61,953 nucleotides of DNA from Evansella tamaricis (GTDB taxonomy: Bacteria > Bacillota > Bacilli > Bacillales > Salisediminibacteriaceae). A program made the position numbers and the translations under genes. Below the pieces are notes generated by a model, which saw only the letters and a list, made by a program, of their open reading frames with translations, was not told where the DNA came from and made no database searches. The stretch lies in contig NZ_JAHQCS010000169.1 in assembly GCF_019042215.1 (NCBI RefSeq), forward strand, positions 1 to 61,953. Reading direction: 5' to 3'. Of this stretch, positions 44,883 through 53,688 are shown piece after piece; position 1 is the first letter of the stretch, and every line of letters begins with the position of its first letter.

Positions 44883-46214
44883 ATGAAGCTTTTAGTAATC
44901 GGAGGAATTGCAGCAGGAATGTCGGCAGCCTCGAAGCTGAAACGAATGGACAAGGACGCCCAAGTGACAGTCTATGAAAAAGGAGGGTTTCTTTCCTATG
45001 GAGCTTGTGGGCTCCCATATTACGTATCTGGTGAGAATGATGATTATACAAAAATGATTGCCAGAACAAAAGATCATTTTGACAGTATGGGTATTGACAT
45101 TCTTCTAAAGCATGAGGTCTTGAAAGTCGTTCCTGCAAAAAAACAGATCATGGTGAAGAATTTAGAGACGAATGATATTTTTCTAGACAGTTATGACAAA
45201 CTAATGATTTCCACAGGGACAGTTCCGGTCATTCCTCCCTTCCCAGGAGTGGACTTGGAGAATGTCCATGTTCTGAAGACGATGGAAGATGGGATTAAGT
45301 TAAAGGAACTAGTAAATCGCCCAGAAATACAGAACGTTGTGATCGTAGGCGGCGGTTATATTGGGATTGAAGTGGCGGAAGCTATGGGGACATTAGGAAA
45401 GAATGTCCGTGTAGTGGAATTAGCGGAACGAATTTTAACAACCTTTGATAAGGAAATCACTGAAATGGTGGAGCAAGAATTAAATAAACAAGGAGTTCAG
45501 CTCCATCTGGGAGAAAAAGTTGTAGGTTTTGATGGGAATAGTAAAGTCCAGTCAGTTAAGACAGATAAAGGAACATACGAAGCAGATCTCGTTCTCTTAG
45601 CGATCGGAGTTAAACCGGCAACGAAATTCCTTGAAGGAACAGATATTCGACTATCAGATAATGGTGCCATTGAGATTGACCGGGAAATGAGAACCAATGT
45701 GGAAAATATTTACGCTGCGGGAGATTGTGCCTTAGTATATCATAAAGTGATGGAAGAAAATGCTTATATTCCATTAGGGACAAATGCGAATAAATGTGGT
45801 CGCCTTGCAGGGGCAAATATTGCGGGAGAAAGACAGAAATATGTTGGTACGCTTGGTAGCGCCGCCATAAAAGTGTTTGATTTGGAATTGGGAAGAACTG
45901 GGTTGTCGGAGAGTGATGCGAAAAAAATGGCCATTGATTATACAACCGTTTTTGTCAAAAGCGCTGATCACCCTGGTTATTATCCAAACCAAACTCCCCT
46001 TTGGATTAAGCTTATTTGTGAAAAACGTTCGCGGAGGATTTTAGGTGCCCAAGCTATTGGAAGAAAAGGAGCCGTACTCCGAATTGATGTGTTTGCAGTT
46101 GCGATTCATAATGGGATGACTGCTGATGAATTGGGAATGACGGATCTTTGTTACGCCCCTCCATTTGCAGGGGTTTGGGATGCGATTCATATTGCCTCAA
46201 ATGCTGTCAAATAA
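44883..46214 (+). CDS. CoA-disulfide reductase / NADH oxidase-like flavoprotein
   Basis: FAD-dependent pyridine nucleotide-disulfide oxidoreductase of 443 aa. It has a GGIAAGMSAASKLKR FAD site, the redox Cys42 in SYGACGLPYY, a second Rossmann motif (VVIVGGGYIGIEVAEAM), IYAAGDCA and the C-terminal YAPPFAGVWD. Single-Cys members reduce CoA disulfide or act as NADH oxidases. In this operon, which lacks an alcohol dehydrogenase, it could reoxidise NADH made by the aldehyde dehydrogenase or keep CoA reduced. No encapsulation peptide is apparent. Confidence 0.87.
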   Translation: MKLLVIGGIAAGMSAASKLKRMDKDAQVTVYEKGGFLSYGACGLPYYVSGENDDYTKMIARTKDHFDSMGIDILLKHEVLKVVPAKKQIMVKNLETNDIFLDSYDKLMISTGTVPVIPPFPGVDLENVHVLKTMEDGIKLKELVNRPEIQNVVIVGGGYIGIEVAEAMGTLGKNVRVVELAERILTTFDKEITEMVEQELNKQGVQLHLGEKVVGFDGNSKVQSVKTDKGTYEADLVLLAIGVKPATKFLEGTDIRLSDNGAIEIDREMRTNVENIYAAGDCALVYHKVMEENAYIPLGTNANKCGRLAGANIAGERQKYVGTLGSAAIKVFDLELGRTGLSESDAKKMAIDYTTVFVKSADHPGYYPNQTPLWIKLICEKRSRRILGAQAIGRKGAVLRIDVFAVAIHNGMTADELGMTDLCYAPPFAGVWDAIHIASNAVK

Positions 46215-46324
46215 GTTCAGTTCCCACTTGAATCGACTGCGTGTAAAAAACGATTGAGGTACGAGAATCTATTTTTTTCAGAGCGATGGAATAGTCTAGT
46301 CAACCAAAACAGAGGTAGTTGGTG

Positions 46325-47152
46325 ATGGAAATGAAGAAAACATTAAATTTAAAAGAGGCCGCCTCATTAGTGGAAAACGGAGACATTCTGGCAATTGGAG
46401 GGAATGTCTTACATAGGACGCCAATGGCATTTGTGAGGGAACTTACGAGGCAAAACAAGAACAACTTAAAGCTAGTAAAAACAGCAGGTGCCCATGATAT
46501 CGATCTCCTTTGTGCAATGGATTCTGTTTCCACCGTTGATGCAGGCTTTGTCAGCTATGAAACAAAATTCGGCTTGGCTTCTCACTATCGAAATGCCGTT
46601 CAGAAGGGACATATAAAAACAAATGAACATGCCTGCTATACTGTCATCGGGGCATTGAGAGCCGCCAAGATGAATGTCCCTTTTATGCCCATTAAAGGAT
46701 TAAATGTAGGGGATCTCCTTTTAAAGAATGATTACTTTAAAGTCGTGGAGGATCCATTTGGAGGAGAACCTATCACATTAGTCAAGGCGATTGTCCCGGA
46801 TATTGCTGTCATTCATGTACAGGAATGCGATCAGAACGGAAATGCTATTATTCACGGACCAAAGTTCGAGGATGTACTAATGTCCCGTGCAGCAACAAAA
46901 GTCATTTTGACGACGGAAAAAATAGTACCGGATGCGATTATGAAACGCAATAATGAGAGAATTGATATTCCGGGATTCCTCGTCCACGCCATTGTCCATT
47001 CACCAAAAGGGGCCTCCCCCACTTCTGTAAATAAGTACTATGATATCGATGAGAAATCACTCACTTCCTTTTTGACGAAGAAAACAAAACGGGAAGTGGA
47101 AGAGTATATCCAAAGTTATGAGAAAAAGGATTACGGAGGGAGGATGGTTTGA
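46325..47152 (+). CDS. CoA-transferase-like protein, subunit A
   Basis: Protein of 275 aa in the class I CoA-transferase alpha family (GctA/IpdA-like). It shows LAIGGNVLHRTPMAFVREL, a LKLVKTAGAHDIDLL segment and VVEDPFGGEPITLVKAI, GNAIIHGP. ATG 46325 has AGAGGT eight bases upstream; TTG 46319 and ATG 46331 are alternatives. It ends overlapping the start of the B subunit gene. It could move CoA between the acyl product of the BMC and another acid, but the substrate cannot be read. Confidence 0.8.
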   Translation: MEMKKTLNLKEAASLVENGDILAIGGNVLHRTPMAFVRELTRQNKNNLKLVKTAGAHDIDLLCAMDSVSTVDAGFVSYETKFGLASHYRNAVQKGHIKTNEHACYTVIGALRAAKMNVPFMPIKGLNVGDLLLKNDYFKVVEDPFGGEPITLVKAIVPDIAVIHVQECDQNGNAIIHGPKFEDVLMSRAATKVILTTEKIVPDAIMKRNNERIDIPGFLVHAIVHSPKGASPTSVNKYYDIDEKSLTSFLTKKTKREVEEYIQSYEKKDYGGRMV

Positions 47153-47874
47153 TGAATAAGAGTTACCGTACAAGTGATTTAATGACCTGTGCCATCGCGA
47201 ACCTCCTTTATGACGGGGAAACCGTATTTCACGGTGTGTCCTCTCATCTCCCGATGGTAGCGATGCATTTGGCAAAACAGCTCCATGCTCCAAACTTAGT
47301 TCATTTAAATATCCCAGGGGGGGTTAATCCCTCTTCCGTCATGAGTGCATCCTATTCGTCTGCAGGTGCTGATCTAGTGGACTCGTCAGAAGCCTATTAT
47401 CCCTTGGAAGAAGTATTTGATTTATCCATGCGTGGTAAATTAGACGTGGCCTTCTTAGGGGGAATTCAGTTTGATATCAATGGAAATATCAACGCCTCGG
47501 TCATTGGTGATTATCATAAACCGAAAGTCCGTTTGCCAGGTGGGGCAGGGAGTGCAGTGCTTATCCCAACGGCTAAAAAAGCAATTATATGGAGAACGAA
47601 GCATGACAGGCGGACGTTTGTGGAGAAAGTGGACTTCATTACGACTAGGGGGAACCTCTGGAAAATTGTGACACCCCTTTGTATCTTTGAATATCGTTAT
47701 GGGAAACTGCATTTAGATAGCATCCATCCAACCTCTTCCTTAGAAGAAGTAAAGGAAAATACGGCTTTCGAACTACTTTATGACGAAGTGAAATACACTC
47801 TTCCACCAACTGAAAAACAGCTGCAGGTGTTGAAAAAAATTGATCCTGATGATTTAAGATCGTTGGAATTTTAA
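47152..47874 (+). CDS. CoA-transferase-like protein, subunit B
   Basis: Protein of 240 aa in the GctB/IpdB family (MTCAIANLLYDGETVFHGVSSHLPMVAMHLAKQLHAPNL is its opening region in shortened form). Where glutaconate CoA-transferase B has V-E-S-G with the catalytic Glu, this reads L-N-I-P-G-G, so the usual Glu appears replaced. The related IpdAB hydrolase also departs from transferase chemistry. The pair may therefore act as a hydrolase or lyase. ATG 47152 has GGAGGGAGG upstream. A terminator follows. Confidence 0.77.
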   Translation: MNKSYRTSDLMTCAIANLLYDGETVFHGVSSHLPMVAMHLAKQLHAPNLVHLNIPGGVNPSSVMSASYSSAGADLVDSSEAYYPLEEVFDLSMRGKLDVAFLGGIQFDINGNINASVIGDYHKPKVRLPGGAGSAVLIPTAKKAIIWRTKHDRRTFVEKVDFITTRGNLWKIVTPLCIFEYRYGKLHLDSIHPTSSLEEVKENTAFELLYDEVKYTLPPTEKQLQVLKKIDPDDLRSLEF

Positions 47875-47899
47875 TGTCTTCCTATAGAAATATATTGTG

Positions 47900-47930
47900 A
47901 ATCCCCTTCAAACGATTAGGGGATTTTTTT
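47900..47930 (+). terminator. Terminator of the BMC operon
   Basis: AATCCCCT pairs with AGGGGATT and is followed by five or more Ts. Confidence 0.85.
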
Positions 47931-47949
47931 AAAAGGTAAGAAAGTATAA

Positions 47950-48140
47950 GTTTTTGCACCTTCGGGCAAGTTGTCCAGCTCCAGCGCCTACTCGCATGGG
48001 AACTGAAAAAGTGGTGCTTTTCCACTTTTACAGTCCCTAAGCCACTTCGGAAGTGACAACCGAAGTCAAAGAGCGAACTTCTAGTTGTCATTCCTCCACT
48101 GCCCTACGCTCGTGTTCATAGGCGCTTGCGCTTTTCTTAT
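47950..48140. repeat. Dispersed intergenic repeat, copy B (most complete)
   Basis: Runs from TTTTGCACCTTCGGGCAAG through AGCTCCAGCGCC, a CACTTCGGAAGTG hairpin, GACAACCGAAGTC and CTTCTAGTTGTC to GGCGCTTGCGCTTTTC. It matches 109-258 and 4364-4428. It fills most of the 47875-48235 gap. Confidence 0.75.
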
Positions 48141-48235
48141 AGTTGGTTAAAAATGTGATGGCACATATGAGATTTATAGTTTATATTTCTCTTATGTAAT
48201 CAAATAATTGTTAGCAGTGGAAGGGAAGGGTTCCG

Positions 48236-49096
48236 TTGTCAAAGAAAGATGTGGTTTTATACAGTCTCGTTGTCGTTGTTCTTCTTATAGCAAGTATGTC
48301 GTATTCCAAAATCAGTGCGGTGGAACAAAGACTTTATGAATTAGATAATATCCGTCATAATGTCCAAGATATTAATCATTCTATGTCTTCCATTTCCTCT
48401 CAAGTTTACGAACAAGTAAACGAAATGGTACAGGATCAAATATGGGTCCAATCCAAAGGGTATGAGATTAAAGAAGTGAATATTGATGAAAAATTAATTG
48501 ACGTTATTCTAGAATGGCGCCTTAGGGACCTTCAGGAAAACGAAGAGGTCTCTTTTTTATACAGAGAAGAAGGGGACAGTAATTGGAAGGAATTAAATGT
48601 AGTACAAAGAAATGGACTAAACTTTTCCGTGGAACACTCCTTTCTAGTAAACGGAAATTATGAAACACAAATCATCGCATCCTCAGATACTGGTAAACGG
48701 AGTGAGGAGTTTCTTGCCCTTAATTATGGGGATCAGCTTGAATCGAGAATGAATATTCATGCAGAAGTCTATCAATTGAATTCCGGCCATTTGGATTTCA
48801 CAATTGATATTTATAACTACTTAGATCATGAATTTACCATCTCCAAAAATCGGGAAGACTTCAAGATAAAAAAAGCGATGGCTTACTTGTATATCGATGG
48901 GGTTTTAACAGAAGAAATAGATATTCTTAGTGAAAATCCCCATTTTCGTAATGAGTATTATGAAGAAACAATTTTTTACAGCGAAACATACAGAGTAGAA
49001 GGAAGAGAAGAAGAGCAGTTTCGTAATGTGGAACTAAAAGTGGTGGTGGAAGATGGCATAGGCTATACTTATGAAATGAACGCTATAGAGTTTTAA
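48236..49096 (+). CDS. Hypothetical membrane-anchored protein
   Basis: A 286-residue protein with one N-terminal membrane helix (residues 7-22), then a likely coiled-coil stalk (KISAVEQRLYELDNIRHNVQ...) and an acidic extracellular domain. The domain has an alternating beta pattern and an NGNYETQIIASS segment reminiscent of Ig-like folds. TTG 48236 follows AAGGGAAGGG by five bases. Function unknown. Confidence 0.65.
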   Translation: MSKKDVVLYSLVVVVLLIASMSYSKISAVEQRLYELDNIRHNVQDINHSMSSISSQVYEQVNEMVQDQIWVQSKGYEIKEVNIDEKLIDVILEWRLRDLQENEEVSFLYREEGDSNWKELNVVQRNGLNFSVEHSFLVNGNYETQIIASSDTGKRSEEFLALNYGDQLESRMNIHAEVYQLNSGHLDFTIDIYNYLDHEFTISKNREDFKIKKAMAYLYIDGVLTEEIDILSENPHFRNEYYEETIFYSETYRVEGREEEQFRNVELKVVVEDGIGYTYEMNAIEF

Positions 49097-49295
49097 TACT
49101 ACTGGGGAATGTGGTTATTACGACATTCCCCTTTCCATTTCAGGAATCGGGCTCACGATTGGAGCTTAATTTAGACACGTCTGTCCTGGTCTGGAGCCTA
49201 TGTTTATTTCTATACTCGAAATAAAAGGTTTGCCTATCAGGGAGAACCCATCTATAATTCTAGTATTATAATATTTTTGAAGAAGGTGAAGTAGG

Positions 49296-51011
49296 TTGAT
49301 ACGTCGTTTTTTATCTTATTATATCCCTCACAAGAAACTGTTTGCTGCTGACTTCAGCAGTGCAGTGGTTGTGGCCATCTTAGAGTTGGCATTCCCACTT
49401 GCAGTACAGTGGTTTGTGGACTCCCTCCTTCCAACGGGAAATTGGTCTACTATTGCCTGGGTTGGGGTAGCCCTTTTTCTGATTTATGGGTTAAGCACGT
49501 TTCTTCAATATGTTGTTCATTATTGGGGACATAAACTAGGAATCAATATCGAGACAGATATGCGGGAACAACTTTTCGAACATGTACAAAAGCAATCATT
49601 TCGCTATTTTGATAATACAAAAACAGGTCATATTATGAGCCGGTTTACAAATGATTTGTTTGATATTGGAGAGCTGGCACATCATGGGCCAGAAGATATG
49701 TTCATTGCCGTCATGACCTTTATTGGTGCGTTTTGGATTATGTTCACAATTAATGTAAAACTAGCCCTTGTTATTCTCTGTATTGTACCACTCCTCATCG
49801 GGCTTATCATTTTCTGTAATCTCCAGATGAACAAAGCATGGAAGCAGATGTTCCGCGATATTGCCGATGTGAACGCAAGAGTGGAAGACAGTGTCTCTGG
49901 GGTACGGGTCGTCCAGTCGTTTACTAATGAGAGATTTGAAATTTCTAGATTCAATAAGGAAAATAAAAAGTTCCGAAAAGCCAAAATCCTTTCCTATAAA
50001 GTCATGGCCTTTAGCCTCTCCGGCATTTATATGATGACAAGGTTTATTATCTTAATTGTACTTGTTTTTGGAGCGTGGTTAAGCTTTACTGGCCAACTAT
50101 CTTATGGGGAACTGGTTGCATTTATCCTCTACGTGAATGTGTTATTTAAGCCAATTGATAAAATCAGTGCGCTCATGGAACTTTATCCGAAGGGGATGGC
50201 AGGATTTAAACGGTTAACGGAAATGCTTGATACAGAACCTGAGGTAAAAAATTCGGAGGATGCCGTTGCAGTAAAGACTCTCCGTGGGGATATCCAGTTT
50301 CGAAATGTAAGCTTTCAATATGAGAACAATAAACCTGTATTAGACGGAATCGACCTTAATCTGTATGCCGGAGAAACAGTAGCTTTCGTTGGACCTTCCG
50401 GTGCAGGAAAAACGACGATCTGTTCTTTAATTCCAAGGTTTTATGATGTTAATAAAGGGGCGATCTCCATTGATGGAATGGATATCCGAGAGATGACGAA
50501 GGAGTCGCTCCGTTCTCAGATTGGAATCGTTCAGCAAGATGTCTTCCTTTTCACTGGAACTCTCAAGGAAAACATTGCCTACGGAATGCTGGATGCATCC
50601 GATGAAGAAATTGCGGACGCGGCACGTCGTGCTCATTTAGAATCCTTTATTCATTCCCTTCCAGATGGATATGAAACGCAAATTGGGGAGCGGGGATTAA
50701 AGCTCTCTGGAGGTCAAAAACAACGAATTGCGATAGCAAGAATGTTCCTTAAAAATCCTCCAATTCTTATTTTGGACGAAGCCACTTCAGCCCTCGATAC
50801 GGAAACGGAAATGATCATCCATGAGGCATTGACAGAGCTTTCGAAGGACAGAACAACACTTGTCATTGCGCACCGATTAGCTACTATAAGAAATGCGGAC
50901 CGGGTGGTTGTAGTAACTGAGGATGGTATTGCTGAAGAAGGCAGTCATGATGAATTATTAAACCAAAATGGCATTTTTGCAAATCTGCATCGAGTACAGT
51001 TTGGAAGATAA
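49296..51011 (+). CDS. ABC exporter, fused permease/ATPase (YgaD/MsbA-like)
   Basis: Half-transporter of 571 aa that acts as a dimer. Six membrane helices fill residues 1-310; the nucleotide-binding domain follows with Walker A GPSGAGKTT, Q-loop QQDVF, signature LSGGQKQ, Walker B ILILDEATSALD and the switch His in VIAHRL. Similar proteins export lipids, peptides or drugs. TTG 49296 has GAAGGTGAAG before it. No partner gene adjoins it, suggesting a homodimer. Confidence 0.9.
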   Translation: MIRRFLSYYIPHKKLFAADFSSAVVVAILELAFPLAVQWFVDSLLPTGNWSTIAWVGVALFLIYGLSTFLQYVVHYWGHKLGINIETDMREQLFEHVQKQSFRYFDNTKTGHIMSRFTNDLFDIGELAHHGPEDMFIAVMTFIGAFWIMFTINVKLALVILCIVPLLIGLIIFCNLQMNKAWKQMFRDIADVNARVEDSVSGVRVVQSFTNERFEISRFNKENKKFRKAKILSYKVMAFSLSGIYMMTRFIILIVLVFGAWLSFTGQLSYGELVAFILYVNVLFKPIDKISALMELYPKGMAGFKRLTEMLDTEPEVKNSEDAVAVKTLRGDIQFRNVSFQYENNKPVLDGIDLNLYAGETVAFVGPSGAGKTTICSLIPRFYDVNKGAISIDGMDIREMTKESLRSQIGIVQQDVFLFTGTLKENIAYGMLDASDEEIADAARRAHLESFIHSLPDGYETQIGERGLKLSGGQKQRIAIARMFLKNPPILILDEATSALDTETEMIIHEALTELSKDRTTLVIAHRLATIRNADRVVVVTEDGIAEEGSHDELLNQNGIFANLHRVQFGR

Positions 51012-51045
51012 GACAATTGCTTTGCTTCTAAATGATGCATAGTTT

Positions 51046-51101
51046 GAAAAAGAGGATTGGACAAAAGTGTTCTTCAATTTGACCAATCCTCCATCTTTTT
51101 C
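51046..51101. terminator. Bidirectional terminator
   Basis: GAGGATTGG pairs with CCAATCCTC, extended by GAAAAAGA and TCTTTTTC. It separates the exporter gene from the convergent NUDIX gene. Confidence 0.8.
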
Positions 51102-51112
51102 AATAATACATT

Positions 51113-51589
51113 TTATCTCGAATATTTGTCATATTGATAATGGTTAGCAAGAAAATCATCAATTGCTTTTCGATGGCTTTTTACGAGATTTTCCGGTAAT
51201 TCATCAGGATAAAGAAATTCACATCTTACGGACTCAGACAAGTCAACGACCATTTCTCCACTGAAACTGTCTGCAAAATAGGCAATAACAACGACATAGA
51301 ATTCATCCCCATTTTCAGCAACGACAAAGTTTTCCTCGCCGGAATAAACGTTGATTAAGCTTAATTCATTCACCGTTAGTCCGGTCTCCTCAAATAATTC
51401 TCTTCTGGCAGCTTCTTCCGTTGTCTCTCCCAGTTCCATTAATCCCCCAGGCAAACCCCATTTGCCCTTAGGATAGTTCCGTTCCTGTATTAATAGTCTT
51501 CCGAATTCATCAACAAGAATTGTTACAGCTCCAACAAATAATAACGGACGCTGACCAACTAGTTCTCTCAAATCTTCTACATATCCCAT
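51113..51589 (-). CDS. NUDIX hydrolase
   Basis: A 158-residue hydrolase of nucleoside diphosphate-linked compounds. The NUDIX box is complete: GGLMELGETTEEAARRELFEETG (consensus GX5EX7REUXEEXGU). The start at 51589 is favoured by AAAGGAGATAC just upstream; an earlier in-frame ATG at 51616 has none. Substrate unknown; YtkD/MutT-like or ADP-ribose pyrophosphatase activities are options. Confidence 0.88.
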   Translation of the reverse strand: MGYVEDLRELVGQRPLLFVGAVTILVDEFGRLLIQERNYPKGKWGLPGGLMELGETTEEAARRELFEETGLTVNELSLINVYSGEENFVVAENGDEFYVVVIAYFADSFSGEMVVDLSESVRCEFLYPDELPENLVKSHRKAIDDFLANHYQYDKYSR

Positions 51590-51901
51590 TTGTATCTCCT
51601 TTGGTTTAACAGTCATGACAAGCGATTTAATGTGTTTTCATAGTCGTATTTTAACATACTGAAAAAAGATTATTGAAATACCCTGGAAATATGCAATTCT
51701 CCGCTCACTCGCCGGCCCGTCCACTTTCTTTCTTAAAATGGTTCAAAACACGAGAAAATGTGATAAAACATGTTATATGAGCTAGTTTCCTTCGTGTGAA
51801 TGGTAAAATAGAAAGTATAATAGAGATACCTTATGACTTTTTCAATACGTGTGAGCTTAATCTGGGATTGTAAAAAATACTATATCGAGGAGCTGATATC
51901 T

Positions 51902-52324
51902 GTGTATGAATTAAAGACGAAAGAAACTGACAACAGTGTTATTGAATTTATTGAATCGGTAGATAGTCCTAAAAAACGAGAAGATGCCTACAGACTTTTG
52001 GACATTTTCACAGAGACCTCGGGGTATGAGGCTAAAATGTGGGGACCAAGTATCATAGGCTTTGGGTCCTATCACTATAAATACGCCTCTGGTCATGAAG
52101 GGAATGCTCCACTCGTAGGGTTCTCCCCAAGGAAAGCAAAAATCAGTCTATATTTTGCCACCGGAGATACAAAAAGGGAAGAATTATTAAAGAACTTCGG
52201 GAAACATACCTCTGGAAAAGCTTGTGTGTACATTAATAAATTGGCGGATATTGATGTGGATGTTTTAAAGAATTTGATAAGCCAGTCCATAAGCTTTTTA
52301 CAAGAAATGTATCCAGATCAATAA
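51902..52324 (+). CDS. DUF1801-family protein
   Basis: A 140-residue soluble protein. The pattern ...EFIESVDSPKKREDAYRLLDIFTETSGYEAKMWGPSIIGFGSYHYKY is typical of the YdhG-like DUF1801 fold, as is the late GKHTSGKACVYINKLADID. GTG 51902 has GAGGAGCTGATATCT upstream; an upstream in-frame ATG at 51833 is unsupported. Biochemical function unknown. Confidence 0.8.
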   Translation: MYELKTKETDNSVIEFIESVDSPKKREDAYRLLDIFTETSGYEAKMWGPSIIGFGSYHYKYASGHEGNAPLVGFSPRKAKISLYFATGDTKREELLKNFGKHTSGKACVYINKLADIDVDVLKNLISQSISFLQEMYPDQ

Positions 52325-52450
52325 GAGAGGGAACATAACATGAAGTATTCGAAAGATGGTGTTCCTGCTTTTATTATCAGCTCCTTTTGAGTACAATTAT
52401 AGTGTGTTAATCATTACACACATCACTTACATTACATTGGAGGAGTTTTA

Positions 52451-53395
52451 ATGAAGTATAGACGATTAGGCAATACTGGATTAAAAGTAAGTGAAATTAG
52501 TTTAGGTAGTTGGTTAACCTACGGAAAATCTGTGGAAGATAACCTTGCTGCGAAGACCATACATAAAGCGTATGAACTTGGTATTAATTTCTTCGACTCT
52601 GCAAATGTTTACGAACGGGGAGAAGGGGAGCGTGTCATGGGGCAAACATTAAAGGAGTATCCCCGTGAATCTTATGTGATTACAACAAAAGCATTTTGGC
52701 CCATGGGAGATGGACCCAATGACCGGGGACTTTCCAGAAAGCATGTGATGGAGCAAGTGAACAACAGTTTAAAACGGATGAACTTAGATTATGTGGATAT
52801 TTTCTATTGCCATCGATATGATCCGGAAACTCCTGTGGAGGAAACGTTACGTGCGATAGATGATTTAGTCAGTCAGGGAAAAATTTTGTATGCCGGTGTT
52901 AGTGAATGGAGTGCAGCACAAATAGAAGAGGCTGTCGGTATTGCTGATAAATATTTACTGGATCGGATTGTGGTGAATCAGCCAATATATAATATGTTCA
53001 ACCGGTATATTGAACCTGAAATTATTCCTGTGAGTGAAAAATATGGAATCGGTCAAGTGGTATTTTCCCCATTGGCACAAGGGGTATTGACCGGAAAGTA
53101 TAAAGGGGGACAAGTTCCTTCTAACAGCCGTGCAGCAAATGAATCCATCAATCAGTTTATTACGGGGATGCTGAATGAAGATGTTTTTAAGAAAGTGGGA
53201 GAATTGGAAGAAGTGGCAAAGGGTATTGATGTAACTCTTCCTGAACTTGCTTTGGCGTGGATTTTAAGACAGCCGAATGTTGCCAGTGCGTTAATTGGTG
53301 CAAGTAAGCCGGAACAAGTGGAACAAAATGTGAAGGCGATCGACGTTACCCTTTCGGAAGATACGTTATCCCGAATCGAAACAATTCTTGCGTAG
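52451..53395 (+). CDS. Aldo/keto reductase
   Basis: NADPH-dependent oxidoreductase of 314 aa resembling the voltage-gated potassium-channel beta-subunit group. Visible: SLGSWLTYG, FDSANVYERGEGE (catalytic Asp, Tyr), TTKAFWP (Lys), YCHRYDPETP (His) and the NADPH region VIGASKPEQVEQN (as LIGASKPEQVEQN). GGAGG precedes the ATG. Likely reduces aldehydes or glyoxals. Confidence 0.9.
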   Translation: MKYRRLGNTGLKVSEISLGSWLTYGKSVEDNLAAKTIHKAYELGINFFDSANVYERGEGERVMGQTLKEYPRESYVITTKAFWPMGDGPNDRGLSRKHVMEQVNNSLKRMNLDYVDIFYCHRYDPETPVEETLRAIDDLVSQGKILYAGVSEWSAAQIEEAVGIADKYLLDRIVVNQPIYNMFNRYIEPEIIPVSEKYGIGQVVFSPLAQGVLTGKYKGGQVPSNSRAANESINQFITGMLNEDVFKKVGELEEVAKGIDVTLPELALAWILRQPNVASALIGASKPEQVEQNVKAIDVTLSEDTLSRIETILA

Positions 53396-53419
53396 ATAAC
53401 TAATGTTTGACGAGGAAGG

Positions 53420-53455
53420 CAGCTGAATCGATTGCGATTCAGCTGTTTCGTTTGT
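53420..53455 (+). terminator. Terminator of the aldo/keto reductase gene
   Basis: AGCTGAATCG pairs perfectly with CGATTCAGCT around ATTG, followed by a broken T run. Confidence 0.75.
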
Positions 53456-53500
53456 CTTTTCCTCTGAAATATACCGGTTCAGAATATCCAAACGTATATA

Positions 53501-53653
53501 TTATAGTTGCTTTAATGCAGTGGCAATGGGTGTTTCTCCAGTTACTAGGTCGAAGGAATGTCTGAATTTGTTTTTTTCATCCTGTGCCCTGTAGATAACT
53601 TTTGCCACATCCTCCCGTGGAATAAATGCACGATTCAACTTTCCTGCAACAGT
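53501..53653 (-). pseudogene. C-terminal remnant of an NAD(P)-binding YhfK-like protein
   Basis: On the minus strand the open frame reads ...KLNRAFIPREDVAKVIYRAQDE...HSFDLVTGETPIATALKQL and a stop. This is like the end of SDR-type NAD(P)H-binding proteins, whose C-terminus has IPREDVA and SFDLLSGDTPI blocks. Everything upstream is missing, and the fragment begins exactly at a terminator hairpin. The rest of 53396-53887 holds two terminators and otherwise nothing. Confidence 0.7.
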
Positions 53654-53688
53654 CACATGAGATTTCAGCAGAAATCTCATGTGTTTTT
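53654..53688 (+). terminator. Perfect hairpin with T run
   Basis: CACATGAGATTTC and GAAATCTCATGTG form a 13-bp stem around AGCA, followed by TTTTT. No intact gene precedes it on this strand within 250 bases, so it looks inserted or orphaned. Confidence 0.7.

Noticed and set aside
39456-47874. Fucose/rhamnose or ethanolamine/propanediol BMC
   Set aside because: No fucose or rhamnose isomerase or kinase, no diol dehydratase and no ethanolamine lyase genes are in the locus; the kinase and isomerase present are MtnK and MtnA types.
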